A stretch of DNA of 64,000 nucleotides, from positions 1-64,000 of the forward strand of contig NZ_BMWB01000029.1 of the NCBI RefSeq assembly GCF_014651015.1, read 5' to 3'. This stretch comes from Streptomyces xantholiticus (lineage in GTDB: Bacteria; Actinomycetota; Actinomycetes; Streptomycetales; Streptomycetaceae). The position numbers and the translations under genes were made by a program. This document shows positions 53,601 to 62,109 of the stretch, in pieces (the first letter of the stretch is position 1; each line of letters begins with the position of its first letter). The notes beneath the pieces are model-generated. The model had not been told where the DNA came from and ran no database searches. It saw nothing but the letters and a program-made list of their open reading frames with translations.

Positions 53601-54195
53601 CCTGGTGCGCCTCGAGCGCGGTGCCCTTGCCGGTGAGTGCGGCGCGGCGGACGGAGGGCACGGAGGCGAGCGAGTGGCGCAGGTCCGCGCGGTCGGTGTC
53701 CAAGGCGTCGCGCATCTCGTCGATCTGCCGGTCGACGCGGGCGCTGAGACTGCCGGAGATCTTTCGGCGGTCCTTCTTGTCGCCGCCCTGGTCGTCGCGG
53801 CCTGCCGCGATGTACGCGGTGACCTCGTCGCGTTCGTCGGCGAGCGAGTGGGCGAGCGTGACGGCCTGCCGGTCGAGCGCGGCAAGGGTGACCAGCCGCT
53901 GGGACTCGGTCAGGTCCGCGGAGCTCGCGAGGATGCCGGGGGCCCCGGCCCCGACGACGAGGAGGACGGTGACGGCGACGCCTGCGACGAGCCGGTTGCG
54001 GACCCGCCGGGGACGGCCGGCCGGTACCTGCTCGTCAGCGGGCCGCGGGACTGCCGCTACCGCGGTCTGCGCGACCGTGTCCGGATCACGGGGTGCCGGG
54101 ATCGGTTGGGGAGAGGCCGGGGCCCGGTGGCCGCCCGGGCCTCCCGTGGACGGGGTTCCAGTGGGCCTGCCGCCGTTGCCCCGAGGCCGCTTCAT
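50650..54195 (-). CDS. Conservon sensor histidine kinase-like protein (CvnA-type)
   Basis: A large membrane protein of about 1181 residues. One helix lies at the N-terminus (RLVAGVAVTVLLVVGAGAPG), followed by an extracytoplasmic nitrate/nitrite-sensor-like helical domain, a second helix with HAMP, a coiled segment, and a GHKL ATPase with HLVAELLENATSFSPP, VQDAGIGMTAGRI and GEGLGLRVAGLLAAR. The final 450 or so residues are Ala/Pro/Asp/Glu-rich and internally repetitive, with motifs such as DPDAHEAAPAVP and DPDAYEAVPAVP. Canonical phosphoacceptor His context is weak, as usual in conservons. The ATG at 54195 is chosen; longer frames upstream lack conserved sequence. Confidence 0.9.
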   Translation of the reverse strand: MKRPRGNGGRPTGTPSTGGPGGHRAPASPQPIPAPRDPDTVAQTAVAAVPRPADEQVPAGRPRRVRNRLVAGVAVTVLLVVGAGAPGILASSADLTESQRLVTLAALDRQAVTLAHSLADERDEVTAYIAAGRDDQGGDKKDRRKISGSLSARVDRQIDEMRDALDTDRADLRHSLASVPSVRRAALTGKGTALEAHQAYTTVISALHALAGELADRTPPRAAEATRAPAELGLAVEQASAARGLLLAALAVPQPEPVIGYDPVTGLPVENAGEDTGADARARNALTAAAQQARVRELAALADFDQAAGKAARDKVDATVTGPEVKTAETYLARLTDRPELSDSERGTDPAKLEAALTARIEQMRGAESSLATERTARFEQLRDDDLTALEIRIALLGGLVVVTVGVLAAVSRTLTRPLAVLRIGAARLADAPDPQAEEPVRFTGRNDEFAQVVRSLNDLHGKLRDLGTRAGRLEGERGDLIGTREALEAELAAARAELRQRTEEIGTELDRLRHTVHHTFVNLSLRTLGLVERQLGVIEKLEEREQDPERLATLFKLDHMATVMRRHSENLLVLAGTEHGHGHVGPVPLVDVLRAAVSEIERYERVVIQSLPPHAQVAGFAADDLSHLVAELLENATSFSPPDAQVELSGWLLESGEVMLSVQDAGIGMTAGRIAEINARLEDPESYEAEPPAGREGEGLGLRVAGLLAARLGVRIQLREHKQGGITAVVVVPGALLPTGPPAAGGHQAPVAGGAPALNLPGSVAEANSNALPANARRSTTPPPAGPHASAGPEPDVSLGRDPDLTVGQDPASQADPDAHEAAPAVPTSAEDRAGVSEAADVDVSVAPAGGPDRVGPEDAAVAPGLAEDPAALDPADHKDVAVDPAQADHESVAGGPDLAGGPAPGASIGHDPAPASDADPDAYEAVPAVPASEDAGVDVPGLTVGTDPAEPTDPAAADGPFAHAAASPGTDVPAGEAVAGDPAFAEGRAVVPTADQVGHEDAGTASRTAPEEAIASEPGGDVAEAAPVPGFAHEPEPDPFVKAAERAIAAAAKPDTHERTADGDPAKAGVDQVTFAMRLPQPQAPEEEPEEPAVWDRVTDKGLPKRTPKSLTPATAPSGRTGSVDAEALRRRLGGFHQGAKDGRRDAEAEIAQRSESAEKAENAHTEAETGDTVEEARS

Positions 54196-54566
54196 CTGCA
54201 CCGGTGCTCGCAATCTTGCTTGACTCGTCCACCCTTGAAGCAGAGATGACGACCGGTCACACGTGAAAGCCCCACCCCTGGTACGGCTTCCGACCATTCC
54301 AGTGCCTTTGGGAGGGAGGCGCGCATCGGCCGCTCCGCCACCCGAACGAGTGAACAACACTCAGGAGTTGGCGAACAACTTCCGGCTGCGGCCCACGGTG
54401 CCCTGCGGCGTCCACGGGTTGGACCTTCCGGCGAGCCTTTGACAGGATGCCCGCCCGCAGCTTCGCACAGCCCCCCAATCGGGACGAAGCACCCGCTCTG
54501 ACCTGCCGGTACGGGCCAATGCCCGTACCGTGAGGCCTTTGTGAAGGACCCATGCAGACTGGATCC

Positions 54567-55355
54567 ATGCGTATCGAGCTCGCCACCTCCCCCGGTTCCC
54601 CCGAACGCCCCAACGAGGACTGGGCGTCCGTCACCCTGCCCGCTTCGGGGCGAGGCGGCACGGCGGTGGTGCTCGACGGTGTGACACCGCCGCAGGACGA
54701 CGCGGGATGTGTGCACACCGTGCCGTGGTTCACCGCACGACTGGGCGGCGCCTTGGTCGAACTGTCCGGTTCGCGGCGCGACCTGACTCTTCGGGAAGTT
54801 CTCGCGAAATCAATCCGGCGCACCGCGGACACCCATCGCGACACCTGTGATCTTTCTCACGTTCGCACCCCTCAGGCAACGGTGGTCCTCGCGCGTTGGG
54901 GCGGGCCGGATCAGGACGTGGAGTATCTGGTGCTCTCCGACTCGACCCTGCTGCTGGAGACCCCCGAGGGCGTGGTGCGCCCGGTGCTGGACGACCGACT
55001 GGACCGCCTGCCGCGTGCGGCGCTGCGGACGCATGCCTTGGCGGACGCACTGCGGAACGCCGAGGGCGGGTTCTTCACGGCGGCGGCGGATCCGTCGGTG
55101 GCGGCGCGCGCGGTCGCGGGCAGCGTCCCGCGCGGGCAGGTGCGTTCGGTGGTCGCGCTCACCGACGGCGCGTCGCGCTGGGTGGACATGTTCTCGCAGG
55201 GCGACTGGGCGGAGTGCGTGGCGCTGCTGCGCAAGGAGGGTGCGCAGGGCCTGATCGACCGGGTGCGGGAATTGGAGGCGGCGGCACAGGCGCGTACCGG
55301 GGTGATCCGGTGGAAGCTCCACGACGACGCGTCGGCGGTGTTCGTGGAGCTGTGA
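54567..55355 (+). CDS. PP2C-like phosphatase-family protein
   Basis: A 262-residue soluble protein with PERPNEDWASV and TAVVLDGVTPPQDD at the front, resembling PP2C motifs (NEDW, LDGV) that bind metal. VEYLVLSDSTLLLETPEGVV and VRSVVALTDGASRWVDMFSQ follow, ending WKLHDDASAVFVEL. The later metal-binding Asp of classical PP2C appears in TDGAS and HDDAS. It is probably a Ser/Thr or anti-anti-sigma phosphatase. It is divergent from the conservon, and the intergenic 54196-54566 would hold both promoters. Confidence 0.75.
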   Translation: MRIELATSPGSPERPNEDWASVTLPASGRGGTAVVLDGVTPPQDDAGCVHTVPWFTARLGGALVELSGSRRDLTLREVLAKSIRRTADTHRDTCDLSHVRTPQATVVLARWGGPDQDVEYLVLSDSTLLLETPEGVVRPVLDDRLDRLPRAALRTHALADALRNAEGGFFTAAADPSVAARAVAGSVPRGQVRSVVALTDGASRWVDMFSQGDWAECVALLRKEGAQGLIDRVRELEAAAQARTGVIRWKLHDDASAVFVEL

Positions 55356-55677
55356 CGGGCCGGGCGGCTGCGGGATGCCGCTGCGCGGGGCCGTTCCCCT
55401 ACCCGCCCTCCCCCTGGCGTGGCGGCGCGGGTGCGACCCCCGTTCCCGGAATCCGGGCTTTCGCCCCGGACTCCGGTACTGCGCTCCGTACGGAGTCCGC
55501 CGGCGCCGGACCGACTGAACCGTCCCTCGCGCGGCAGATCCGGCCCTGGGGTACGCCACGCCGCCAGTCGTCCCGGTATGCCGCCCGGAGGGCGGCGCGG
55601 GGCCGGGGGCGGCGCGGGGCCCGGGGCGCAGCCCGGGTTCGGGGCGGGGTCGCGGCAAGCGCCACGCGGGCGGGACG
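55356..55677. other. GC-rich stretch without a gene
   Basis: These 322 bases between the PP2C-like gene and the convergent MarR gene are simple GC-rich sequence with runs such as GGCGGCGCGGGGCCGGGGGC. I see no frame with coding character and no clear RNA gene. Confidence 0.6.
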
Positions 55678-56160
55678 TCAGCTCTCCGCGCGCGCGTTCA
55701 GCTGATGCAGCAGCCGCGCGAGCTCCGCGACCTCGCCGCGGTCCCAGCCGGCCAGCTTGCTGCGGTACCGGTCCCGGCGGGCGTCGCGCACATGGCGGAA
55801 GCGGGCCACGCCTTCGTACGTGAGCCGTACGAGGGAGGCGCGGCCGTCTGCCGGGTCCGGTTCGCGGGTGACCAGGCCGAGCTCCTCCAGGGCGCGCAGC
55901 TGACGGCTCATGGTCGCCTTGCCGACGCCGAAGTAGCCGGCCAGTTCGGTCGCCCGCTGCTGCCCCGCCTCCTCCAGCCGGACGAGCAGTCCGTAGGCGG
56001 CGGGTTCGAGCTCGGGGTGGACCTCACGGGCCATTTCGCCGGAGGACGCCCTGGCGCGGCGCAGAAAGACGGCCAACTCGCGCTCCAGTGCCAGGAACTC
56101 CTGGTCCGCGCCGCTCCCGCTCCTCGGGTCGGCTTCACCCGCCGTACTGCCTTCGTGCAC
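55678..56160 (-). CDS. MarR-family regulator
   Basis: A 160-residue winged-helix regulator: ALERELAVFLRRARASSGEM, QQRATELAGYFGVGKATMSR and QLRALEELGLVTREPDPADG, then the wing ASLVRLTYEG and dimerising helices at the end. The length and order are typical for MarR. The AAAGTTTCC region just before its start (56185-56205) may hold the operator. The regulated gene is not clear, as its neighbours are a relic and a pentapeptide protein. Confidence 0.9.
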   Translation of the reverse strand: MHEGSTAGEADPRSGSGADQEFLALERELAVFLRRARASSGEMAREVHPELEPAAYGLLVRLEEAGQQRATELAGYFGVGKATMSRQLRALEELGLVTREPDPADGRASLVRLTYEGVARFRHVRDARRDRYRSKLAGWDRGEVAELARLLHQLNARAES

Positions 56161-56299
56161 GTCAGCACCCCTCGCACGCTTTCCTGGTCGTGAAAGTTTC
56201 CTCCGGCGGCCGGTGTTGCCGCAGCTCCGCCGTATCTTCGCAGGCGTAGACCAACGGCAGCGGCCGTTGCCTCTTACTGTCGGACACGCCGGGCGCCCT

Positions 56300-56417
56300 G
56301 CCGGCCGGCTGGCCCTACTGCACGATGTGGCAGTACACCTCGTCCGGGCCGATCGTCGGCGGCCACAACAGGTTCAACGGCGCGTACGACCGCCTCGTGG
56401 CGCTCGCCAACGGCTGA
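56300..56417 (+). pseudogene. C-terminal relic of a GH25 lysozyme
   Basis: The plus strand encodes LPAGWPYCTMWQYTSSGPIV, then GGHNRFNGAYDRLVALANG and a stop. This is the closing segment of glycoside hydrolase family 25 muramidases (WxMWQYTS, then DxNxF-like). The first four fifths of the enzyme are missing and no start is present. It is the last remnant of a deleted cell-wall hydrolase gene. Confidence 0.75.
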
Positions 56418-56451
56418 TCCGGCCACGCGACCCGGCCGTGGCCCTCCCCGT

Positions 56452-57249
56452 TCACGACCAGTGCGCGGGGCGGGTCAGCCCGTCCGGCAGGCGAGTGGCC
56501 GCGTCGCCCCTGGCCGCGTTGAGCTGTGGCTGGGTGAGGAAGATGCAGCCGGTCAGATCGGCGCCGGACAGATCGGCGTCCCTGAGGTCGGCGCCGATGA
56601 GGTCGGCCAACCGAAGATCGGCACCCGTCAGATCGGCCGCGATGAGATACGCGCCGCGCAGCCCGGCGCCCCGCAGATCGGCGTTCCTGAGCCTGGCGCC
56701 CATCAGGTCCGCGCCCCTGCGGTCCTTCTTCCGGCCCTTGACCTGGGCCCGCACCAGCTCGCTCGTCCTCAGCAGGAGGACGTTCACCTCCTGGCGGTGG
56801 GCGGCGACGTCGAGCTTCTCCAGGGCGTCGGGCGCGAGCCGGGTGAGGTCGGTCACGACGTCCCGCTGCCGGCGCAGATCCGCGTGCACCTCGCGCGCGG
56901 CGTTCAGGGTCAGCGCCTCCTCCAGGTACCAGAGCAGCTCGTGCAGCTGCCGGACCACGGGGAAGACGTCGAACATCTGCCGGGCCGTTTCCGGGGCGTC
57001 CCGCCAGCTCGTGCCGCCGAAGGTGACCTGCGAGACCTGCTGGCCGGCACCGAAGCAGTCGTAGACGGTGCAGCCGGGAAAACCGCTGTCGCGCAGGCGC
57101 TCGTGGATGCCGCAGCCGAAGTCCGTGCGGAGATTGGCACAGGGTGTACCGGCCTCCTTGTTCACCGCGAAGTCGGCGGAGGCGGCGAAGGGCAGTGCGA
57201 CACAGCACAGCCCGAAGCAGTTCGAGCAGTCGGCCCGCAGGGTGGTCAT
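56452..57249 (-). CDS. Pentapeptide-repeat protein with Cys-rich N-terminus
   Basis: A 265-residue protein. The N-terminal 70 residues carry many Cys (DCSNCFGLCC, then TPCANL, FGCGIHE, GCTVYDCFG), arranged like a metal or Fe-S site. A helical middle follows, then from about 175 a run of pentapeptide repeats (A-D/N-L-x-x), such as NADLRGAGLRGAYLIAADLT and GADLRDADLSGADLTG. Such quadrilateral helices can mimic DNA or act as scaffolds. GAGATG is close to the start. The function is unknown. Confidence 0.85.
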   Translation of the reverse strand: MTTLRADCSNCFGLCCVALPFAASADFAVNKEAGTPCANLRTDFGCGIHERLRDSGFPGCTVYDCFGAGQQVSQVTFGGTSWRDAPETARQMFDVFPVVRQLHELLWYLEEALTLNAAREVHADLRRQRDVVTDLTRLAPDALEKLDVAAHRQEVNVLLLRTSELVRAQVKGRKKDRRGADLMGARLRNADLRGAGLRGAYLIAADLTGADLRLADLIGADLRDADLSGADLTGCIFLTQPQLNAARGDAATRLPDGLTRPAHWS

Positions 57250-57332
57250 CTCTCCATTGTGCGGGACGAACGGGCACGGCAGCGGCCCGGCGGTGGATGC
57301 CCACCGCCGGGCCGCTGCCTGCCCCGGGCCGG

Positions 57333-59744
57333 TCAGGCCGCGGCCGTCACCGGGATCTCGGCCGCCGAAAGCGCGAGTTCCAGCACCTGCAGGACGTCCG
57401 TCACCGGGTGCACCTCGAGCTTCTCGAGGATCTCCGCCGGAACGTCGTCCAGGTCGGCCTCGTTCCGCTTCGGGATCACGACCGTGGTGATGCCCGCCCG
57501 GTGCGCCGCGAGCAGCTTCTGCTTCACGCCGCCGATGGGCAGCACCCGGCCGGTGAGCGACACCTCGCCGGTCATCGCCACGTCCGTGCGCACCTGGCGC
57601 CCGGAGAGCAGCGACGCGAGCGCCGTGATCATCGTGACGCCCGCGCTCGGGCCGTCCTTCGGCACCGCGCCCGCCGGGAAGTGAATGTGCACACCCCGGT
57701 CCTTGAGGTCGGCGACCGGCAGCTCCAGCTCGGCGCCGTGCGAGCGCAGGAAGCTCAGCGCGATCTGCGCGGACTCCTTCATCACGTCGCCGAGCTGACC
57801 GGTCAGGGTCAGTCCGGACGCGCCCGTCTCCGGGTCGGCGAGCGACGCCTCCACGAACAGGACGTCCCCGCCGGCACCGGTGACGGCGAGCCCGGTGGCC
57901 ACGCCCGGCACCGCGGTGCGGCGCTCGGCCGGGTCCTGGGCGGACTCGGGCACATGGTGCGGCCGGCCGATCAGCCCGCGCAGCTCCTCGTGCGTGACGG
58001 TGAACGGCAGCTCCCGGTCACCCAGCTCGTGCTGTGCCGCGACCTTCCGCAGCAGCCGCGCGACGGCCCGCTCCAGGTTCCGTACGCCCGCCTCGCGGGT
58101 GTACTCGCCCGCCAGCTTGCGCAGCGCCGAGTCGTCGAGGGTCACCTCGCCGGTCTCCAGACCGGCCCGCTCCAGCTGGCGCGGCACGAGGTGGTCGCGG
58201 GCGATGACGACCTTCTCGTCCTCGGTGTAGCCGTCGAGACGCACCAGTTCCATCCGGTCGAGCAGTGCCTCCGGAATGGCCTCGAGCACGTTGGCGGTAG
58301 CGAGGAAGACGACGTCGCTGAGGTCGAGCTCGACCTCCAGGTAGTGGTCGCGGAAGGTGTGGTTCTGCGCCGGGTCGAGGACCTCCAGGAGTGCCGCGGC
58401 AGGGTCGCCGCGGAAGTCGGAGCCGACCTTGTCGATCTCGTCGAGGAGGACGACCGGGTTCATGGAGCCGGCCTCCTTGATCGCGCGGACGATCCGGCCG
58501 GGCAGCGCACCGACGTACGTACGCCGGTGGCCGCGGATCTCGGCCTCGTCCCGTACGCCGCCGAGCGCGACGCGCACGAACTTGCGGCCCATGGCGTGCG
58601 CGACGGACTCGCCCAGCGAGGTCTTGCCCACGCCGGGCGGTCCGACGAGTGCGAGCACGGCGCCCCCGCGCCGCCCACCGACCACGCCCAGCCCCCGGTC
58701 GGCGCGCCGCTTGCGCACCGCCAGGTACTCGGTGATCCGCTCCTTCACGTCCTGCAGGCCCGCGTGCTCCGCGTCCAGCACGGCCTTGGCGCCCCGGATG
58801 TCGTAGGCGTCCTCGGTGCGTTCGTTCCACGGCAGTTCGAGAACGGTGTCGAGCCAGGTGCGGATCCAGGAACCCTCGGGCGACTGGTCGTTCGCCCGCT
58901 CCAGCTTCTCGACCTCCTTCAGCGCCGCCTCGCGGACCTTCTCGGGCAGGTCGGCGGCCTCGACACGGGCACGGTAGTCGTCGGACTCGTCGCCCTCGGA
59001 CTCGCCGTTGAGCTCGCGCAGCTCCTTGCGTACGGCGTCCAGCTGACGGCGCAGCAGGAACTCGCGCTGCTGCTTGTCGACGCCTTCCTGGACGTCCTTC
59101 GCGATGGACTCGGCGACGTCCTGCTCGGCGAGGTGCTCGCGCAGCTGCTCGGTGGCGAGCTTGAGACGGGCGACGGGGTCGCTGGTCTCCAACAGCTCGA
59201 GCTTCTGAGTGGTGGTCAGGAACGGCGAGTAGCCGGAGTTGTCGGCGAGCTGCGAGATGCCGTCGATCTGCTGTACCCGGTCGACGACCTGCCAGGCGCC
59301 GCGCTTCTTCAGCCAGTCGGTGGCCAGCGCCTTGTACTCCTTGACCAGCTCCGTGACGGCGCCGGGCAGCGGGTCGGGAACGGTCTCCTCGACCACTGTC
59401 CCCTCGACCCACAGGGCAGCGCCCGGGCCGGTCGTACCGGCGCCGATACGGACGCGGCCGACGCCGCGGATCAGCGCGCCGGGATCGCCGTCGGACAGCC
59501 GGCCGACCTGCTCGACGGTGCCGAGCACGCCGGTTGCGGCGTAGGTGCCGTCGACGCGGGGAACGAGCAGCACCTTCGGCTTGTTGCCCGAAGGACGAGC
59601 GGCGGCCTGGGCGGCCTCGACCGCGGCCCGTACCTCGGAGTCGGACAGGTCGAGCGGCACGACCATGCCGGGCAGCACGACCTCGTCGTCGAGCGGCAGC
59701 ACGGGCAGAGTGAGCGGTGAGTTCGCCTTGATATCGGCAGCCAT
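57333..59744 (-). CDS. lon: ATP-dependent Lon protease
   Basis: An 803-residue LonA protease that degrades misfolded and regulatory proteins in the cytosol. The N-terminal substrate domain begins LPVLPLDDEVVLPGMVVPLD. The AAA+ module has Walker A GPPGVGKTSLGES and Walker B VVLLDEIDKV. The protease domain has the catalytic Ser in KDGPSAGVTMITAL and the Lys in PIGGVKQKLLAAH. The length is normal. A HAIR-type inverted repeat at 59767-59785, just before the ATG, implies repression by HspR and induction by heat shock, as known for Streptomyces lon. Confidence 0.97.
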   Translation of the reverse strand: MAADIKANSPLTLPVLPLDDEVVLPGMVVPLDLSDSEVRAAVEAAQAAARPSGNKPKVLLVPRVDGTYAATGVLGTVEQVGRLSDGDPGALIRGVGRVRIGAGTTGPGAALWVEGTVVEETVPDPLPGAVTELVKEYKALATDWLKKRGAWQVVDRVQQIDGISQLADNSGYSPFLTTTQKLELLETSDPVARLKLATEQLREHLAEQDVAESIAKDVQEGVDKQQREFLLRRQLDAVRKELRELNGESEGDESDDYRARVEAADLPEKVREAALKEVEKLERANDQSPEGSWIRTWLDTVLELPWNERTEDAYDIRGAKAVLDAEHAGLQDVKERITEYLAVRKRRADRGLGVVGGRRGGAVLALVGPPGVGKTSLGESVAHAMGRKFVRVALGGVRDEAEIRGHRRTYVGALPGRIVRAIKEAGSMNPVVLLDEIDKVGSDFRGDPAAALLEVLDPAQNHTFRDHYLEVELDLSDVVFLATANVLEAIPEALLDRMELVRLDGYTEDEKVVIARDHLVPRQLERAGLETGEVTLDDSALRKLAGEYTREAGVRNLERAVARLLRKVAAQHELGDRELPFTVTHEELRGLIGRPHHVPESAQDPAERRTAVPGVATGLAVTGAGGDVLFVEASLADPETGASGLTLTGQLGDVMKESAQIALSFLRSHGAELELPVADLKDRGVHIHFPAGAVPKDGPSAGVTMITALASLLSGRQVRTDVAMTGEVSLTGRVLPIGGVKQKLLAAHRAGITTVVIPKRNEADLDDVPAEILEKLEVHPVTDVLQVLELALSAAEIPVTAAA

Positions 59745-59766
59745 GATCTCCCCTTAGGCAGTCAAG

Positions 59767-59785
59767 TTGAGCTGTACCGACTCAA
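59767..59785 (-). promoter_or_regulatory. HAIR-type HspR operator before lon
   Basis: On the minus strand TTGAGT, seven bases, GCTCAA, followed by CTTGA. This fits the HspR inverted-repeat consensus (CTTGAGT-N7-ACTCAAG) with a few mismatches. It lies 22-41 bases upstream of the lon ATG. Confidence 0.7.
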
Positions 59786-59829
59786 TGCATATGAGCCCGC
59801 CAATGTTCCCCAGGGCATGTTCGCTGTGA

Positions 59830-60360
59830 GCGATCACCGAAATCCGTTCCGCGACGCCGCACGGCGAAGGAGCGGGAACTGCACCACCGAGTGCTCGCCG
59901 ACCACCACGATCACGGCGATCGCCGCGGCGGGTGAATGCAGGGCACGGGCCAGGGCCTCGCACCGATGGCGAGCCCGCCCACGACGCGCCGTCCGGATCG
60001 AACCGCCCCCGACAGCCGGGGAGAAGAAGCGTCGGGCAGGCCACCGGCAGCGGAGCGCCTCGCGGTGGTGGACATGGTGGCCGGCAACCGGTGCGGCACC
60101 GAGGACCGGCCCCGTGAGGGTTCCTGACCCGGCATCGTGGGCCGGCCCGGACAATGCCTGGCCCGTTGTGCCGGCCGATGAGGAACGGAAGATCGAGCGC
60201 CTCCGAAGAATTTCCCGGGTGCGCATCGTTCGCGCCCGCGTCGTTCGCGCCCGCGCCGCCACGAGGCATGCCTCGAGCGGCTGCCCCGCCGCTGCGCGGT
60301 CGGTGAGCTGCACGGTCCGTCCGATGAGCTGTCGCGGAGGCCCGAAAGCGGTGCAGTGTT
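59830..60360. other. 530-base interval without a supported gene
   Basis: Several open frames cross this interval but none shows family motifs, a ribosome-binding site and consistent codon bias together. A short tandem repeat of CGTTCGCGCCCGCGT type lies at about 60225-60260. The promoter of the nucleotidyltransferase gene is presumably near the right end. Confidence 0.5.
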
Positions 60361-60365
60361 CCTCC

Positions 60366-61235
60366 ATGAGTCGTTGGCCGTACGGACCGGACAGGGCGAC
60401 ACGCGGCGCCACGGACGACACCGCGCCCGCGGACCACAGGGGACTGAACCCGGACGGGACCATCGCCCGCGAGGGCTCGCTCGACCGCGTCACCGCCGAC
60501 TTCGCCCCGGTGGTGGCCGCCGCCCGGACGGAGATCGCCGGCAACTTCGAAGGCAGCCGCCTGCACAGCGCCTATCTGTACGGAAGCATCCCGCGCGGCA
60601 CGGCCGTGCCCGGTGTCTCCGACCTGGATCTGCTGCTCGTGCTGCACGGGGAGCCCGCCGCCCGGGACCGGGCGGACGCCGACGCGGCCGAGGCCGTGCT
60701 CGACGGGACGTTCGACGTGATCGACGGTGTCGGCATACTGCTCGTCGGCGCCGGGGCGGCGCTGAGCGAACTCGAGCGGTACGACCTGGGCTTCTTCATC
60801 TCCTGTCTGTGCACACCGCTGCTGGGCCAGGACCTCGCCGTCCGCCTCCCTGCCCAGCGCCCCACCTCGTTGCTGGCCCGCGAGACCAACGGCGACCTGG
60901 CCCTCGTGCTGCCGCGCTGGCGTGAGCGGCTGCGGAACGCCGCGACGGACACCGAGCGACGGGCGCTGTGCCGCAGGGTCGCGCGGCGCATCGTGCGGAC
61001 CGGGTTCACCCTGGTCATGCCCCGCTGGGGCGGCTGGACCAGCGACCTGCACGACTCGGCGGAGCTCTTCGCGCTCCACTGTCCGCAGCGCGCGGAGCAG
61101 ATGCGGCTGGCCGCAGCAGCGGCCCGTACCCCGACGCCGGACCCGGTCGTGCTCCGCACCCTCGTCGAGGACCTGGGGCCTTGGCTGGCGGCCGAGTACA
61201 CGGCAGTGCACGGGGAGAAGGCGGCGCGGCCATGA
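60366..61235 (+). CDS. Nucleotidyltransferase-domain protein
   Basis: A 289-residue protein with the Pol-beta-type motif LYGSIPRGTAVPGVSDLDLL (GS, then DxD) at about 80-100, followed by a helical domain with RERLRNAATDTERRALCRRV. This resembles aminoglycoside adenylyltransferase-like and MNT-type proteins, but the substrate is not evident. The ATG at 60366 is a choice among several; conservation starts only after about residue 30. It is a single gene and no HEPN partner is found next to it. Confidence 0.75.
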   Translation: MSRWPYGPDRATRGATDDTAPADHRGLNPDGTIAREGSLDRVTADFAPVVAAARTEIAGNFEGSRLHSAYLYGSIPRGTAVPGVSDLDLLLVLHGEPAARDRADADAAEAVLDGTFDVIDGVGILLVGAGAALSELERYDLGFFISCLCTPLLGQDLAVRLPAQRPTSLLARETNGDLALVLPRWRERLRNAATDTERRALCRRVARRIVRTGFTLVMPRWGGWTSDLHDSAELFALHCPQRAEQMRLAAAAARTPTPDPVVLRTLVEDLGPWLAAEYTAVHGEKAARP

Positions 61236-61357
61236 CCCACGGAGCCGGTCCCTCCCAATCCCCGGTCCCTATTAATGGGGTGGCCAAGGCACCGCGGGCC
61301 ACGGTGTAATAGGCATTGCTGGTTTGCGTCTATTACTGCTGCTTCCGAGGAGCCCTT

Positions 61358-61999
61358 ATGTCCTTCGAATCGACCGCGGAGATCGTCCACGCCTGGGTCC
61401 GGGGCTGGGTGGCATCGCGCGGCGCGGCCGACCCGGTGCGCAGACCCTGGGGTTTCACCGTCGACGTCGGCCAGGTCAAGCACGCCACCCGCCACGTCCT
61501 GACCGCGGACGACGAGGCCACCGTGCGGAAGGTCGCCGCCGAAGTCGCCGCGCCGACGGTGTGGCTGAAGGTCTTCACCGACCCCGACTCCGTCGTCGAG
61601 TGGGCGGGCCCCGACTGGGCAGTCGACAGGCCCGGCTGGCTGATGTCCACCGAACTGCGCCGAAACCGGACGGTGGTGCCCGACGGCTACACCCTGCGGA
61701 CCTGGAGCCGCGGCGGTGTCGTACGGGCCCTGGTCGTAGGAGCCGACGGCTCGTTCGCGGCCCGCGCCCAGATCGCCCCGACCGGGCGCACGGCCGTGGT
61801 CGACCAGGTGGAGACCGCCCCCGAGCACCGCCGCAAGGGCCTCGGGCGGTTTGTGATGCACACCCTCCACAACGCCGCGCTCGACCACGGCGCGACCGTC
61901 GGCGTGCTCGGCGGCACCCTGGACGGCCGCGCTCTCTACGAGTCCCTGGGCTGGCGCGTCCACGCACCGCTGGTGAGCCTGTTCCACCGCCCGGCCTGA
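61358..61999 (+). CDS. GNAT-family N-acetyltransferase
   Basis: A 213-residue acetyltransferase. The acetyl-CoA-binding motif is VETAPEHRRKGLGRFVMHTL near 150-170, followed by LGGTLDGRALYESLGWRVHA. The N-terminal part (HAWVRGWVASRGAADPV) is typical of a Streptomyces subgroup. CGAGGAG precedes the ATG. The acceptor substrate is unknown. It is separated by about 110 bases on each side from unrelated genes. Confidence 0.9.
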   Translation: MSFESTAEIVHAWVRGWVASRGAADPVRRPWGFTVDVGQVKHATRHVLTADDEATVRKVAAEVAAPTVWLKVFTDPDSVVEWAGPDWAVDRPGWLMSTELRRNRTVVPDGYTLRTWSRGGVVRALVVGADGSFAARAQIAPTGRTAVVDQVETAPEHRRKGLGRFVMHTLHNAALDHGATVGVLGGTLDGRALYESLGWRVHAPLVSLFHRPA

Positions 62000-62109
62000 G
62001 CCACATCCGCGCGCTTTCCTGCGCGGCAGCGGTTTGTCCCCTTCGGTGGAGCCCGGCCAAGATGGACCCCATCCGTGTCGTCACCCATCGCCGCCCCGGA
62101 GGTCGTCCC

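Noticed and set aside
51301..54249. 982-codon plus-strand frame
   Set aside because: Antisense to the conservon kinase; composition is typical of a shadow frame.
57144..59720. 858-codon plus-strand frame
   Set aside because: Antisense to Lon with no recognisable domain.
60366..61235. HEPN-MNT toxin-antitoxin module
   Set aside because: The nucleotidyltransferase motif is present, but no HEPN gene adjoins it and the protein is longer than MNT antitoxins.
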